From Actinomycetota bacterium (GTDB lineage Bacteria; Actinomycetota; Thermoleophilia; Solirubrobacterales; 70-9): 64,000 nt of DNA. The stretch covers positions 62,001 to 126,000 of the forward strand of contig JAFDWB010000089.1 of NCBI GenBank assembly GCA_018268675.1, written 5' to 3'. Position numbers and translations under genes: made by a program. Under the pieces are notes generated by a model. That model ran no database searches, was not told where the DNA came from, and saw only the letters and a program-made list of their open reading frames with translations. This document shows positions 8,534 through 17,227 of this stretch, piece by piece (position 1 is the first letter of the stretch; every line of letters begins with the position of its first letter).

Positions 8534-9707
8534 GGCGACCGCGCCTCGCTCGGCGGTCGAGTTCGACCACCACGACCCGCGGCTCGGCGCGGAGGAGGTG
8601 TGGGCGGCCTACGCGAGGCTGAGCGCCGAGTGCCCGGTGGCGTGGTCGGAGGCACACGGCGGCTTCTGGGTGGTCACCGGGTTCGAGGAGGCGCGGGCGG
8701 CGGCCCGCGACCACGGGCGCTTCTCCTCCGCCGAGGGGCACCTGATCCCGATGCGGGGGCCGGGACGCTCGATCCCGATCGACTTCGACCCGCCGCTCCA
8801 CGCGGCCTACCGCGAGCCGATGATGGCGGTGCTCGACCGCGGGCGCGTGCGCGAGCTGGAGGGGCCGATCCGCGAGCTGGTCGGGGAGCGACTCGGGGCG
8901 ATGGTCGCCCGCGGCCGCGGGGAGGTCGTCGCCGAGCTGGCCCTGCCGCTGCCGCTGCTCGTGCTGAGCGAGCTGCTCGGGCTCTCCGAGGCGACCCTCG
9001 CGGCGCTGCGGCCGGTGACCGAGCGGATGTGGGAGCGGGTCGAGACCGAGGACCTCGCCGCGGCGCGGACCGAGATCGTCGCCCTCCTCGACACGGAGAT
9101 CGACCGGCAACTCGACTCCGGCGCGACGGGCGCGATCGCCACCCTGGCTGGGGCCGAGGTCGAGGGCCGCCCGTTGCGGCGCGACGAGCTGCAGCGGATG
9201 CTCACCACCTTCGTGGTCGCCGGCCACGAGACCACCATGCACGCGATCGGCAACCTCTTCTTCGACCTCGCCTCGAACCCCGAGGTCCAGGCCGCCGTGC
9301 GCGCGGACCCGGGCCTGGGCCCCGCGATCGTCGAGGAGAGCCTCCGCCTGCGGGCGCCGAGCCACGGCTTCGCCCGCACCCTCACCGGCGACGCCGACCT
9401 CGGCGGCACCCGCCTCCGGGCCGGCGACCAGGCCCTGCTCGTCTTCGCCGCCGCCAACCGCGACCCGCGCCGCTACCCCTCCCCCGCCTCCTTCCTCCCC
9501 GGCCGCCCCGAGCGCGGCCACCTCGCCTTCGGCGCCGGCATCCACCACTGCGCCGGCGCCTTCCTCGCCCGCCTCGAGCTCCGCACCATCACCGACCTCC
9601 TCGCCGCCCTTCCCGCCTTCCACCTCGACGGCGAGCCCGTCTTCTCCGGCCTCGAGGGCGGCCACCACATGGGCCCGCGCAGCCTCCCGATCGCCTTCGC
9701 CGGCTGA
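8493..9707 (+). CDS. Cytochrome P450
   Basis: About 404 residues, usual for a soluble bacterial P450. The oxygen-binding I-helix motif AGHETT, the K-helix ExxR (ESLR), and the haem loop FGAGIHHCAG with the axial Cys near residue 353 are all present. It needs ferredoxin and ferredoxin reductase partners, which are not encoded here. The annotated TTG start overlaps the end of iclR by about 40 bases, and I see no better in-frame start before the conserved region, so the N-terminus is uncertain. It is probably co-transcribed with the reductase and regulator. Confidence 0.9.
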   Translation: MPAPDGSPPSCPGRATAPRSAVEFDHHDPRLGAEEVWAAYARLSAECPVAWSEAHGGFWVVTGFEEARAAARDHGRFSSAEGHLIPMRGPGRSIPIDFDPPLHAAYREPMMAVLDRGRVRELEGPIRELVGERLGAMVARGRGEVVAELALPLPLLVLSELLGLSEATLAALRPVTERMWERVETEDLAAARTEIVALLDTEIDRQLDSGATGAIATLAGAEVEGRPLRRDELQRMLTTFVVAGHETTMHAIGNLFFDLASNPEVQAAVRADPGLGPAIVEESLRLRAPSHGFARTLTGDADLGGTRLRAGDQALLVFAAANRDPRRYPSPASFLPGRPERGHLAFGAGIHHCAGAFLARLELRTITDLLAALPAFHLDGEPVFSGLEGGHHMGPRSLPIAFAG

Positions 9708-9749
9708 CGCCTCACGGCGCGCCCGGCCTTCCGGTGTGGCCCCCCGTGA

Positions 9750-9788
9750 GTTCGCACTTAGCAACACATGGTGTGGCTAAGTGCGAAC
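9750..9788. repeat. Type A hairpin element (copy A1)
   Basis: Perfect 13-base arms (GTTCGCACTTAGC and its complement) with a nested ACAC/GTGT stem in the loop. It is flanked outward by CCCCG/CGGGG, and the left flank reads TGAGTTCGCA as in copies at 46801 and 53488. It lies 43 bases after the P450 stop. There is no T-tract, so a simple intrinsic terminator is not obvious. Confidence 0.75.
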
Positions 9789-9810
9789 GCGGGGCTGCCT
9801 CCACCCGCCG

Positions 9811-9849
9811 GCTGTTCCTTTTGCCCATATCTTGGGCATAAGGAACAGC
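9811..9849. repeat. Type B hairpin element (copy B1)
   Basis: Seventeen-base arms beginning GCTGTTCCTT with a single mismatch and a five-base loop. The core TTCCTT/AAGGAA is shared with hairpins at 28058 and 46746. It is the middle element of an A-B-C series between the P450 gene and the kinase gene. Confidence 0.75.
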
Positions 9850-9890
9850 TGACCGGGGTCGCCGCGGGCGCCCCCGGCCGGCGCGGCCAA

Positions 9891-9942
9891 GGCGCGGCCA
9901 TCCCCCTCATAACCAGCCGAGCGTGAGGGGGATGGCCGCGCC
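9891..9942. repeat. Type C hairpin element (copy C1)
   Basis: Perfect 19-base arms (GGCGCGGCCATCCCCCTCA and its complement) around a 14-base loop containing ACCAGCCGAGC. The arms match those at 46957-47009 exactly, and the loop is nearly the same (ACCAGCTGAAGC). A third copy at 46657 carries the loop in the opposite orientation. No coding gene is seen in 9708-10091. Confidence 0.75.
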
Positions 9943-9987
9943 GGCGGGTACCAGCCGGACGGTGGAGGAATCCGTTTCGGTCCTTTA

Positions 9988-10001
9988 GGAAACTGGTTTA
10001 C
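9988..10001 (+). promoter_or_regulatory. Probable LacI-type operator upstream of kinase/enolase genes
   Basis: GGAAACTGGTTTAC differs at two of 14 positions from the perfect palindrome GGAAACCGGTTTCC found at 14897-14910. The centre and symmetry are those of LacI/GalR-family operators. It lies about 90 bases upstream of the kinase start, suggesting that this operon and the divergent one at 14.9 kb belong to one regulon. No cognate regulator gene is adjacent. Confidence 0.6.
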
Positions 10002-10091
10002 CATCGGTCGATCGCGGAGGTTTCGAGACAGTCTTCGGTCGCGGCGGGGCCGCGGGGGTGGGAGCGGGAGACCGGGTGGATCGGGGCTCAT

Positions 10092-11039
10092 ATGGTGCGG
10101 CGGGGGCTAGTCGGCGACGGCGAGGCTGTCGCCGTCGTGCCTTTGCGAGGCGGGGTCTCGGCGGAGATCTTCGAGGTACGGGCGGGTGCAAGGGCGTTCG
10201 TCCTCAAGCGCGCGCTTCCGCGGCTGGAAGTCGCGGACGACTGGCGGGCCGACCCGCGGCGGGTGATCGTCGAGGGGCGGGCACTGGAGCTGGCCCACTC
10301 GATCGCGCCCGCGGCGGCGCCGCGGGTGGCCGACCTCGACGAGGAGCGGGCCGTGTTATGCATGGAGCGGGCGCCCGACTCGATGGTCGACTGGCGTTCG
10401 ATGCTGCTGGAGGGCGTGGTCGACGTCGCGGTCGCCGAGCGGCTCGGAGAGGCGCTGGCCGACTGGCATCGGGAGACGGCAGGCTCGGCGGCGGCACGCG
10501 AGCGCTTCGCCGATCGCTCGCACTTCGAGGACCTGCGCCTCGATCCCTTCTACGCGACCGTGGCCGCGCGGTACCCGCAGGTCGCCGCCCCCGTCGGCGC
10601 CGCCGCCGAGTGCCTGCGGGGCGTCTCCGCCTGCCTCGTCCACGGCGACTTCTCGCCGAAGAACGTGCTCGCCGACGGCGAACGGGTCTGGGTGCTCGAC
10701 TGGGAGGTCGCCCACTACGGGGCGCCGGTCTTCGACCTGGCCTTCCTCCTCGCCCACCTCCGCCTGAAGTCGATCCACCTCCCCCTTGCCGCCGAGGAGC
10801 ACCTCGCGGCGGCCGCGGCGTTCCTGTGCGCCTACGCCCGATGCGGCGGGCCCGTCGACCCCGAGGATCCCGACCTCCCGACCCAGATCGGCTGCCTGCT
10901 GTTGGCCCGCGTGGGCGGCAAGTCGCCGGCCCGCTACCTGACCGAAGAGCAGCGCGCGCTCGCCGCCGAGGTCGGGCTCGCCCTGCTTTCCGACGGCCGG
11001 CCGGCCGGGCCGCTCGGAGCCTGGGAGGCGCTCGGATGA
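10092..11039 (+). CDS. Aminoglycoside-phosphotransferase-fold small-molecule kinase
   Basis: About 315 residues with the kinase-fold motifs of the APH/choline-kinase superfamily: the N-terminal lobe Lys in FVLKRAL, the catalytic loop HGDFSPKNVL near residue 190, and the metal-binding DWE shortly after. Family members phosphorylate hydroxyl groups of small molecules (choline, methylthioribose, hydroxylysine, homoserine, aminoglycosides). Its stop overlaps the start of the enolase-like gene (ATGA), so phosphorylation followed by an enolase-type dehydration or elimination is an attractive inference. Resistance is unlikely given the metabolic context. Confidence 0.8.
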   Translation: MVRRGLVGDGEAVAVVPLRGGVSAEIFEVRAGARAFVLKRALPRLEVADDWRADPRRVIVEGRALELAHSIAPAAAPRVADLDEERAVLCMERAPDSMVDWRSMLLEGVVDVAVAERLGEALADWHRETAGSAAARERFADRSHFEDLRLDPFYATVAARYPQVAAPVGAAAECLRGVSACLVHGDFSPKNVLADGERVWVLDWEVAHYGAPVFDLAFLLAHLRLKSIHLPLAAEEHLAAAAAFLCAYARCGGPVDPEDPDLPTQIGCLLLARVGGKSPARYLTEEQRALAAEVGLALLSDGRPAGPLGAWEALG

Positions 11040-12376
11040 GCACCGACACGAGGATCGAGTCGGTGCTCGCCTGGGAGGCGCTGGACTCGCGCGGGAACCC
11101 GACCGTCGGCACGGAGGTCCGCCTGCGCGGCGGCGGCCGGGGCACGGCGATCGTCCCCGCGGGCGCCTCCACCGGCTCCCACGAGGCGCGCGAGCTGCGC
11201 GACGGCGGCACCCGCCACGGCGGCCGGGGCGTGCGGCGGGCCGTCGCCAACGTGGGCACCGAGATCGGCCCCGCGGTGCGTGGGCTCGACGCCGCCGACC
11301 AGGCCGCGGTCGACCGGATCGCGCGCGAGGTCGACGGCACCGCCGACCTCGGCCGGCTGGGCGCCAACGCGATCCTCGCCGTCTCCCTCGCCAACCAGCT
11401 CGCCGCCGCCGACGGCCTGCGCGAGCCGCTCTACCGCCTGCTCGGCGACGGCGCACCGCCGCTCCTGCCGATGCCGATGGTCAACATCGTGTCCGGCGGC
11501 GCCCACGCCGGCTGGTCGATGGACGTGCAGGACATCCTCGCCGTACCGCTCGGCGCGAGCAGCCTCGCCGAGGCGATCGAGTGGGCCGCCCGGGTGCGCC
11601 GCGCGGCCGCCGAGCTGGTCGCCGCGCGAGACCTCACCGCCGCGCTGGTCGCCGACGAGGGCGGGCTCGGGCCGCCACTGCCGGGCGCGCGGGCGGGGCT
11701 CGAGATCGTCACCGCGGCGATCGAGCGCAGCGGCCTGACGCCGCTCGCCGACGTCGCCATCGCGGTCGACGTCGCCGCCACGCAGCTGGTCGGTCCGGGC
11801 GGGTACCGGCTCGGCGAGCGCGGCACCGTCATCGATTCCGAGCGGGTGATCGCGACGATCGCCGAGTGGGCGCGCGCCTTTCCGATCGTCTCGGTCGAGG
11901 ACCCGCTCGGCGAGGAGGACTGGGACGGCTGGACCCGCGCCCGCGACGCGCTCGCCGGCCTTCAGGTCCTCGGCGACGACCTCTTCGCCACCGACCTCTC
12001 CCGCCTGCGCCGCGGGATCGCCGCCGGGGCAGCCGACGCGGTGCTGGTCAAGCCCAACCAGAACGGCACCGTCAGCGGGACGAAGGCGGTGGTCGAGGAG
12101 GCGCGCCAGGCCGGGCTGGCGACGGTCATCTCGGCCCGCTCGGGGGACACCGAGGACAGCTGGCTGGCGGACTTCGCGGTCGGCTGGCGCACCGGCCAGA
12201 TCAAGGTCGGCTCGACCATGCGCGCGGAGCGGACCGCGAAGTGGAACCGGCTGCTGCAGATCGAGGCCGAGCTCGGTGGCGCGGCGGAGTTCGCCGGGCG
12301 GGCGGCGCTCGAGCTCCGGGTGCGGGCGCCCCGGGCCGGGCTCAGCCGCGGACCGAGAAGCTCGAGCGCCGGTTGA
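11036..12376 (+). CDS. Divergent enolase paralogue
   Basis: About 446 residues, enolase family over its whole length: GASTG at 43-47, His157 in GGAHAG, Glu208 in DEGG, metal ligands Asp244, Glu288 and the GDDLF Asp, catalytic Lys339 in KPNQ, and Lys390 in GQIK. Two usually invariant positions differ: QE is QD (Asp166, the catalytic-site Glu of glycolytic enolase), and the SHRSGET motif reads SARSGDT, replacing the active-site His with Ala367. The phosphate-binding Arg-Ser is kept. It may act on a different phosphorylated hydroxy acid, possibly the product of the coupled kinase. The 3' end overlaps the convergent oxidase gene by 35 bases. Confidence 0.88.
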   Translation: MSTDTRIESVLAWEALDSRGNPTVGTEVRLRGGGRGTAIVPAGASTGSHEARELRDGGTRHGGRGVRRAVANVGTEIGPAVRGLDAADQAAVDRIAREVDGTADLGRLGANAILAVSLANQLAAADGLREPLYRLLGDGAPPLLPMPMVNIVSGGAHAGWSMDVQDILAVPLGASSLAEAIEWAARVRRAAAELVAARDLTAALVADEGGLGPPLPGARAGLEIVTAAIERSGLTPLADVAIAVDVAATQLVGPGGYRLGERGTVIDSERVIATIAEWARAFPIVSVEDPLGEEDWDGWTRARDALAGLQVLGDDLFATDLSRLRRGIAAGAADAVLVKPNQNGTVSGTKAVVEEARQAGLATVISARSGDTEDSWLADFAVGWRTGQIKVGSTMRAERTAKWNRLLQIEAELGGAAEFAGRAALELRVRAPRAGLSRGPRSSSAG

Positions 12377-13649
12377 TCTCCCGCAGCCGCGAGTAGGGGG
12401 CGAGGCTGAGCTCGAAACCGGTGTAGCGGCCCGCGACGCGCACCGGGTCGGTGTCGTGGTCCTGCCCGCCCTCGACCCGCTCGACCAGCTCGGCGATCAG
12501 GCCGCCGACCACCGGCGCCGCCTTGAACTGGTGGCCGCTGGTGCCGATCGCCATGTAGAAGCCGCCGAGGCTCGAGCGGTCGTAGATCGGCAGCCAGTCG
12601 TCGGACACGTCGTAGACGTCGACCACGCCGAGGCGCGCGTTGGGGATCCGCAGGCCCGGCAGCCGGCGGGCGAGCCGGTACACCTGCGCCTCCCAGACGG
12701 CCTCGGTGACGTGGCGATCGAAGTCGGCGGGGTCCTCGACCCAGGTCCGGGGATCGCACTCCGGGTCCTCGCTGCCGACCAGGATGTGGTTGGCGGTGGT
12801 GGGCCGGAAGTAGATGCCCTGGTCGCCGTCGGAGATCACGCAGCCCTCGCGCTCGAAGTCGAACCCGGCCGGCGCGGGCACGTGGTGAACCTCCTGGCGC
12901 AGCGGGCGCGTGCCGACGTTCATCTCCTCGAGTACGCCCGCCATCGCGTTCACCGGGCCCGACCAGGGACCGGCCGCGTTGACCACGACCGCCGCGTCGA
13001 GGCGCCGCCCGTCGGCCAGGGTCACCCCGGCCACGCGGTCGCCGGCGCGGTTCACCGCCACGACCTCCTGGCGGAACTCGAAGCGGGCTCCCGCCGCCTC
13101 CGCCGCCACCTGCAGGTTGTGGGCGACGAGCTGGGGGTCGTCGAGATAGCCGGCGCCGGGGTCGAGGATCGCCCCCTCGATCCGCCCCTCCGGCGGCTCG
13201 CGGAAGGCCGGGTCGGCGGGCAGGCACGGCGGCCAGAACTCGCCGAGGTCGAGGATCGGCAGCCGTCGCCCGACCTCGTCCGCGTCCAGCTCCTCGTACT
13301 CGACGCCGAGCTCCCCGTAGCAGTCGACCACCTTCTCGTGGTGCCCGTCGCGGGCCTTGAGGAGGAGCGAGCCGCACTGCACGAACCGCGCCAGGCCGCG
13401 CTCGTCGGCGACGCCGAGGTAGCCGCCCCAGTCGGACCAGTGCCCGTAACCCTCGCAGGCGAGGGCGACGCCGTCGCGCGAGGAGTAGTAGCTGCGGGCG
13501 ATCGTCGAGGAGTTGCCGGTCGCCCCGTAGCCGGCCGCCGGGAGCTTGTCGAGGCAGAGCGGGCGCCGCCCGCGCCGCGCCAGCTCGAGCGCGATCGCGG
13601 TGCCGATCACCCCCGCCCCGACGATGATCGTGTCCTGGTCCCGCGCCAT
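12342..13649 (-). CDS. FAD-dependent amino-acid oxidase/dehydrogenase-like protein (DAO family)
   Basis: About 435 residues of the DAO fold shared by D-amino-acid dehydrogenase, sarcosine and glycine oxidases. The FAD-binding GAGVIG dinucleotide motif is at residues 11-16, a C-terminal IGTSGHQFKAAP segment closes the flavin site, and there is no signal peptide, so it is cytoplasmic. It is transcribed leftward just after the M29 peptidase gene (8-base gap). It probably oxidises an amine or amino acid in the same pathway as the threonine enzymes, but the exact substrate cannot be told from the sequence. Confidence 0.82.
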   Translation of the reverse strand: MARDQDTIIVGAGVIGTAIALELARRGRRPLCLDKLPAAGYGATGNSSTIARSYYSSRDGVALACEGYGHWSDWGGYLGVADERGLARFVQCGSLLLKARDGHHEKVVDCYGELGVEYEELDADEVGRRLPILDLGEFWPPCLPADPAFREPPEGRIEGAILDPGAGYLDDPQLVAHNLQVAAEAAGARFEFRQEVVAVNRAGDRVAGVTLADGRRLDAAVVVNAAGPWSGPVNAMAGVLEEMNVGTRPLRQEVHHVPAPAGFDFEREGCVISDGDQGIYFRPTTANHILVGSEDPECDPRTWVEDPADFDRHVTEAVWEAQVYRLARRLPGLRIPNARLGVVDVYDVSDDWLPIYDRSSLGGFYMAIGTSGHQFKAAPVVGGLIAELVERVEGGQDHDTDPVRVAGRYTGFELSLAPYSRLREINRRSSFSVRG

Positions 13650-13657
13650 CCGTTCCC

Positions 13658-14878
13658 TCAGACCTGCCAGCTCCCTTCCCGCAGCAGCGGGACCTCGCGG
13701 CCGCCCCGGGTGATCCCGGTCGCGTCGACCTCCTCACCGCCGATCATGAAGTCGATGTGGGTCGCCGAGCTGTTCACCCGCCCGACGTCCTCGACGCCGA
13801 CGACGGACGGGAAGCCGTGCCCGAACGCCACGTGGCTCGAGGCATTCTCGTCGAGCAGGGTGTCGTAGAAGATCGCGTCGCGGTGGCCGACCCGGGCCTC
13901 GCCGCCGACCAGCGCCAGCTCGCCCAGCCGGCGCGCCCCTTCGTCGAGCGAGGTCAGCGCCCGCAGCGTCTCGCCGCGGCCGTCGTCGGCCTCGATCCGC
14001 ACCGCGTGCCCGCGATCGAAGGTGACCTCGATGCCGGTGAACACCATCCCCGCATTGAACAGCGGCATCGTCGCCCGGACGACGCCCTCGACGCGATCCG
14101 GGTCCGGGCTCGTGTACACCTCCTCGGTCGGCAGGTTGGAGGCGTGGGAGACGCCCTCGACCGTGGTGAATTCGCCCAGCGCCCAGCGGCTCGACGGCAG
14201 CATGCCGATCGTGAGGTCGGTGCCCGGGCCCTCGTACCGCACCTGGTCGAGGTCGAGCGCGTTGATCTTGGCGACGATCTCGCCGAGCTCGGCGAAGCGC
14301 TCTTCCCAGGCGCGCACCGGGTCGGGCGCGTCGAGGCGGCAGACGTATTCGACGTCCTCCCACAGCAGGTCGAGGGCCGCGTCGGGCTCGAGGTCGGGGT
14401 GGACCATCGCCGCCCAGCCGGGGGTCGGGCAGGGCACCATCGTCCAGGCCGTCGTCCGCTCCCGGACCACCTGGCCGAACTCGGGCACCCGCGGCAGCAT
14501 GTCGCGACCCGCGAGCGCCGGGTCGACGTCCTCCATCAGCCGCGGCGCGATCGGCCCGCGCAGGGACACCCGCGCCGCCCGTTCGCGCCCGAGCGCCACC
14601 TCCCACTCGCCGAGCCAGGCGGGGACGAAGTCGAGTGAATCGGGGTCCGCGTGCAGGGCGCGGGCGTGCTTCATGTAGGGGTCGAAGCACATCAGGTCGA
14701 CGAATTTCGCCCCTCGCGCGTAGGCCTGCTCGGCGATCTCACGCGCCAGGTACTCCTTTCCCGGTTCGGACTGGATCGCGACGATCTGGCCGGGCTGGAC
14801 GTTGGCGCCGAAGCGGACCGTGAGGTCGGCGAGCGCGCGGATCAACTGGGTGCGGTCGGGTGCGGTGGCTTCTGGCAT
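13658..14878 (-). CDS. M29-family aminopeptidase (aminopeptidase T/AmpS-like)
   Basis: About 406 residues of the thermophilic-aminopeptidase (M29) metallopeptidase family. Characteristic motifs are NLPTEEVYTSPD in the middle and the C-terminal HIDFMIGGEEVD, which contributes metal ligands. It releases N-terminal residues from peptides, or may cleave an amino-acid conjugate. The ATG at 14878 lies 19 bases from a palindromic operator embedded in its promoter, and it is first in a two-gene leftward operon with the FAD oxidase. Confidence 0.85.
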   Translation of the reverse strand: MPEATAPDRTQLIRALADLTVRFGANVQPGQIVAIQSEPGKEYLAREIAEQAYARGAKFVDLMCFDPYMKHARALHADPDSLDFVPAWLGEWEVALGRERAARVSLRGPIAPRLMEDVDPALAGRDMLPRVPEFGQVVRERTTAWTMVPCPTPGWAAMVHPDLEPDAALDLLWEDVEYVCRLDAPDPVRAWEERFAELGEIVAKINALDLDQVRYEGPGTDLTIGMLPSSRWALGEFTTVEGVSHASNLPTEEVYTSPDPDRVEGVVRATMPLFNAGMVFTGIEVTFDRGHAVRIEADDGRGETLRALTSLDEGARRLGELALVGGEARVGHRDAIFYDTLLDENASSHVAFGHGFPSVVGVEDVGRVNSSATHIDFMIGGEEVDATGITRGGREVPLLREGSWQV

Positions 14879-14886
14879 GCTCCGGT

Positions 14887-14915
14887 ACGATATCTTGGAA
14901 ACCGGTTTCCTGCAA
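14887..14915 (-). promoter_or_regulatory. Promoter with palindromic LacI-type operator in the spacer
   Basis: Reading leftward, -35 TTGCAG (14915-14910) and -10 TATCGT (14892-14887) are 17 bases apart, and the perfect 14-base palindrome GGAAACCGGTTTCC (14897-14910) fills the spacer. Binding there would block RNA polymerase. It lies between the divergent M29 peptidase and threonine dehydrogenase genes and may also control the latter, whose own promoter I cannot place confidently. Confidence 0.7.
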
Positions 14916-14989
14916 TACTCCCGAATCGCGATGACGACCCCCCATCCCCCCTTCGCCGCCACGACCGCCGCCGATGATGCGAGGGCGCG

Positions 14990-16024
14990 GTGAAGGCGCT
15001 GGTCAAGGAGCGCGCCGCGCCCGGGCTCTGGATGCGCGACGTCGAGACGCCGGCCGTCGGCCGTGACGACGTCCTCATCCGCGTGCTGCGGACCGGCATC
15101 TGCGGCACCGACCTGCACATCCACGACTGGGACGAGTGGGCGGCGCGGACGGTGCCGACGCCGCTCGTGATCGGCCACGAGTTCGTCGGCGAGATCGTCG
15201 AGATCGGCCCCGAGGTGCGCGGCCACCAGGTCGGCGAGATCGTCAGCGGCGAGGGGCACATCGTCTGCGGCCGCTGCCGCAACTGCATGGCGGGCCGGCG
15301 CCACCTCTGCTCGCACACCCGCGGCCTCGGGGTCGAACGGCCGGGCGCCTTCGCCGAGTTCGTCGCCCTCCCGGAGGCCAACATCTGGCACCACTCCGAC
15401 GCCATCGACCGCGACCTCGCGGCGATCTTCGACCCCTTCGGCAACGCCGTGCACACGGCGATGGCCTTCCCGGTGCTGGGCGAAGACGTCCTGATCACCG
15501 GCGCCGGGCCGATCGGGATCATGGCCGCGGCCGTGGTCCGCCACGCGGGCGCCCGCCACGTCGTCATCACCGACGTCAACCCGGCCCGGCTGCAGCTGGC
15601 CGAACGGATCGGCGTGACCCGCGCGGTCGACGTCCGCACCGAGGCGCTCGCCGACGTGCAGCGGGAGCTCGGCATGCAGGAGGGCTTCGACGTGGGCCTC
15701 GAGATGTCGGGCAGCGGCGGCGCCTTCGGCGACCTGCTCGAGCAGATGTGCCACGGCGGCCACGTGGCGCTGCTCGGGATCCCGCCCGGCGCCCTCTCGA
15801 TCGACTGGAACCGGGTCGTCTTCAAGGGCCTGACGCTGAAGGGCATCTACGGCCGCGAGATGTTCGAGACCTGGTACCTGATGACGGTGATGGTCGAATC
15901 GGGGCTCGACATCGAGCCGGTCATCACCCACCGCTTCGCCGCCGCCGACCACGAGGAGGCGTTCGCGACGGCGGCGGCGGGCGGCGCCGGGAAGGTCGTC
16001 CTCGACTGGGAAGCGATCCGATGA
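14990..16024 (+). CDS. tdh: L-threonine 3-dehydrogenase (zinc-dependent)
   Basis: About 344 residues of the medium-chain dehydrogenase family. The catalytic-zinc region is [13 protein letters not shown] with downstream GHE, the structural-zinc Cys cluster is [15 protein letters not shown], and the NAD site is GAGPIG. The sequence, including GDVV-type and [11 protein letters not shown] segments, is typical of Tdh, which oxidises threonine to 2-amino-3-oxobutyrate. The coupled downstream gene encodes the enzyme that cleaves that product. GTG start; part of the putative LacI-type regulon. Confidence 0.93.
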   Translation: MKALVKERAAPGLWMRDVETPAVGRDDVLIRVLRTGICGTDLHIHDWDEWAARTVPTPLVIGHEFVGEIVEIGPEVRGHQVGEIVSGEGHIVCGRCRNCMAGRRHLCSHTRGLGVERPGAFAEFVALPEANIWHHSDAIDRDLAAIFDPFGNAVHTAMAFPVLGEDVLITGAGPIGIMAAAVVRHAGARHVVITDVNPARLQLAERIGVTRAVDVRTEALADVQRELGMQEGFDVGLEMSGSGGAFGDLLEQMCHGGHVALLGIPPGALSIDWNRVVFKGLTLKGIYGREMFETWYLMTVMVESGLDIEPVITHRFAAADHEEAFATAAAGGAGKVVLDWEAIR

Positions 16025-17196
16025 CGGCGCTCCGGGAGCTGCGGGCGGAGCTCTCGGAGATCGAGCGCGCCGGGCTCTACAAGCGCGAGCGACCGCTCGC
16101 GACGCCGCAGGAGGCGCGGATCGCGCTCGGCCGCTCGCGGCCGGTGCTGAACCTCTGCGCCAACGACTATCTCGGCCTCGCCGACCACCCTGAGGTCGTC
16201 GCCGCCGCGCGTGAGGGCCTCGAGCGCTGGGGCTTCGGGCTCGCCTCGGTGCGCTTCATCTGCGGCACCCAGGAGATCCACCTCGAGCTCGAGCGGCGCA
16301 TCTCCGCCTTCCTCGGGACCGAGGACACGATCCTCTACGGCTCCTGCTTCGACGCCAACGGAGGGCTCTTCGACGTGCTCCTCGACGAGCGCGACGCGGT
16401 CGTCTCCGACGCCCTCAACCACGCCTCGATCATCGACGGGATCCGGCTCTGCAAGGCGCGCCGGCTGCGCTACCGCAACGGCGATCTGAAGGGCCTCGAG
16501 GCGCGCCTGCGCGAAGCCTCCGGCGCCCGCCGGATCCTGATCGCGACCGACGGCGTCTTCTCGATGGACGGGTACCTGGCACGCCTCGACGCGATCTGCG
16601 ACCTCGCCCGGCGCCACGGCGCCCTGGTCATGGTCGACGACTCCCACGCCGTCGGCGTCGTCGGAGCGGGCGGCCGCGGCACCCCCGAGCACTTCGGCGT
16701 CGCCGACCGCGTCGACGTCGTCACCGGCACCCTCGGCAAGGCCCTGGGCGGCGCCACCGGCGGATACACCAGCGGCCGCCGCGAGATCGTCGACCTCCTC
16801 CGCCAGCGCTCCCGCCCCTACCTCTTCTCCAACAGCCTCGCGCCCCCCGTCGTCGCCGCCTCCCTCAAGGTCCTCGACCTGATCGAAGACGGCGAGCCCC
16901 GCCGCGCCCGCCTCCACCGCAACACCGGAAGGTTCCGCGCCGCCATGGCCGCCGCCGGCTTCGACCTCCTCCCCGGCGAGCACCCGATCGTCCCCGTCAT
17001 GTTCGGTGACGCCCCCGCCGCAGTCGCGACCGCCGACCGCCTGCTCGACCTCGGCCTCTACGTCACCGCCTTCTCCTACCCCGTCGTCCCCCACGACGAG
17101 GCCCGGATCCGCACCCAGCTCTCCGCCGCCCACAGCGACGAGGACATCGACTTCGCGGTCGAGTGCTTCACCCGCGCGGGCGGCCCGCGGCGCTGA
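16021..17196 (+). CDS. kbl: 2-amino-3-ketobutyrate CoA ligase (glycine C-acetyltransferase)
   Basis: About 391 residues of the alpha-oxoamine synthase family. The PLP Lys is Lys240 in GTLGKALGG, the LCANDYLGL segment is near the N-terminus, and DDSHAVGV carries the cofactor-binding Asp and His. It converts 2-amino-3-oxobutyrate and CoA to glycine and acetyl-CoA. The start overlaps tdh as ATGA, the standard arrangement of the threonine degradation pathway, so substrate channelling between the two is likely. Confidence 0.95.
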   Translation: MTALRELRAELSEIERAGLYKRERPLATPQEARIALGRSRPVLNLCANDYLGLADHPEVVAAAREGLERWGFGLASVRFICGTQEIHLELERRISAFLGTEDTILYGSCFDANGGLFDVLLDERDAVVSDALNHASIIDGIRLCKARRLRYRNGDLKGLEARLREASGARRILIATDGVFSMDGYLARLDAICDLARRHGALVMVDDSHAVGVVGAGGRGTPEHFGVADRVDVVTGTLGKALGGATGGYTSGRREIVDLLRQRSRPYLFSNSLAPPVVAASLKVLDLIEDGEPRRARLHRNTGRFRAAMAAAGFDLLPGEHPIVPVMFGDAPAAVATADRLLDLGLYVTAFSYPVVPHDEARIRTQLSAAHSDEDIDFAVECFTRAGGPRR

Positions 17197-17227
17197 CCGG
17201 GTCCGGGCGCGCGGTGATAATGCATCG

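Noticed and set aside
9750-9942. Possible CRISPR array from repeated palindromic sequences
   Set aside because: Repeats are three different hairpins with irregular spacing, no uniform spacers and no cas genes in the window.
10092-11039. Aminoglycoside resistance gene
   Set aside because: Only the fold is shared; coupling to an enolase-like gene and the shared LacI-type operator point to metabolism.
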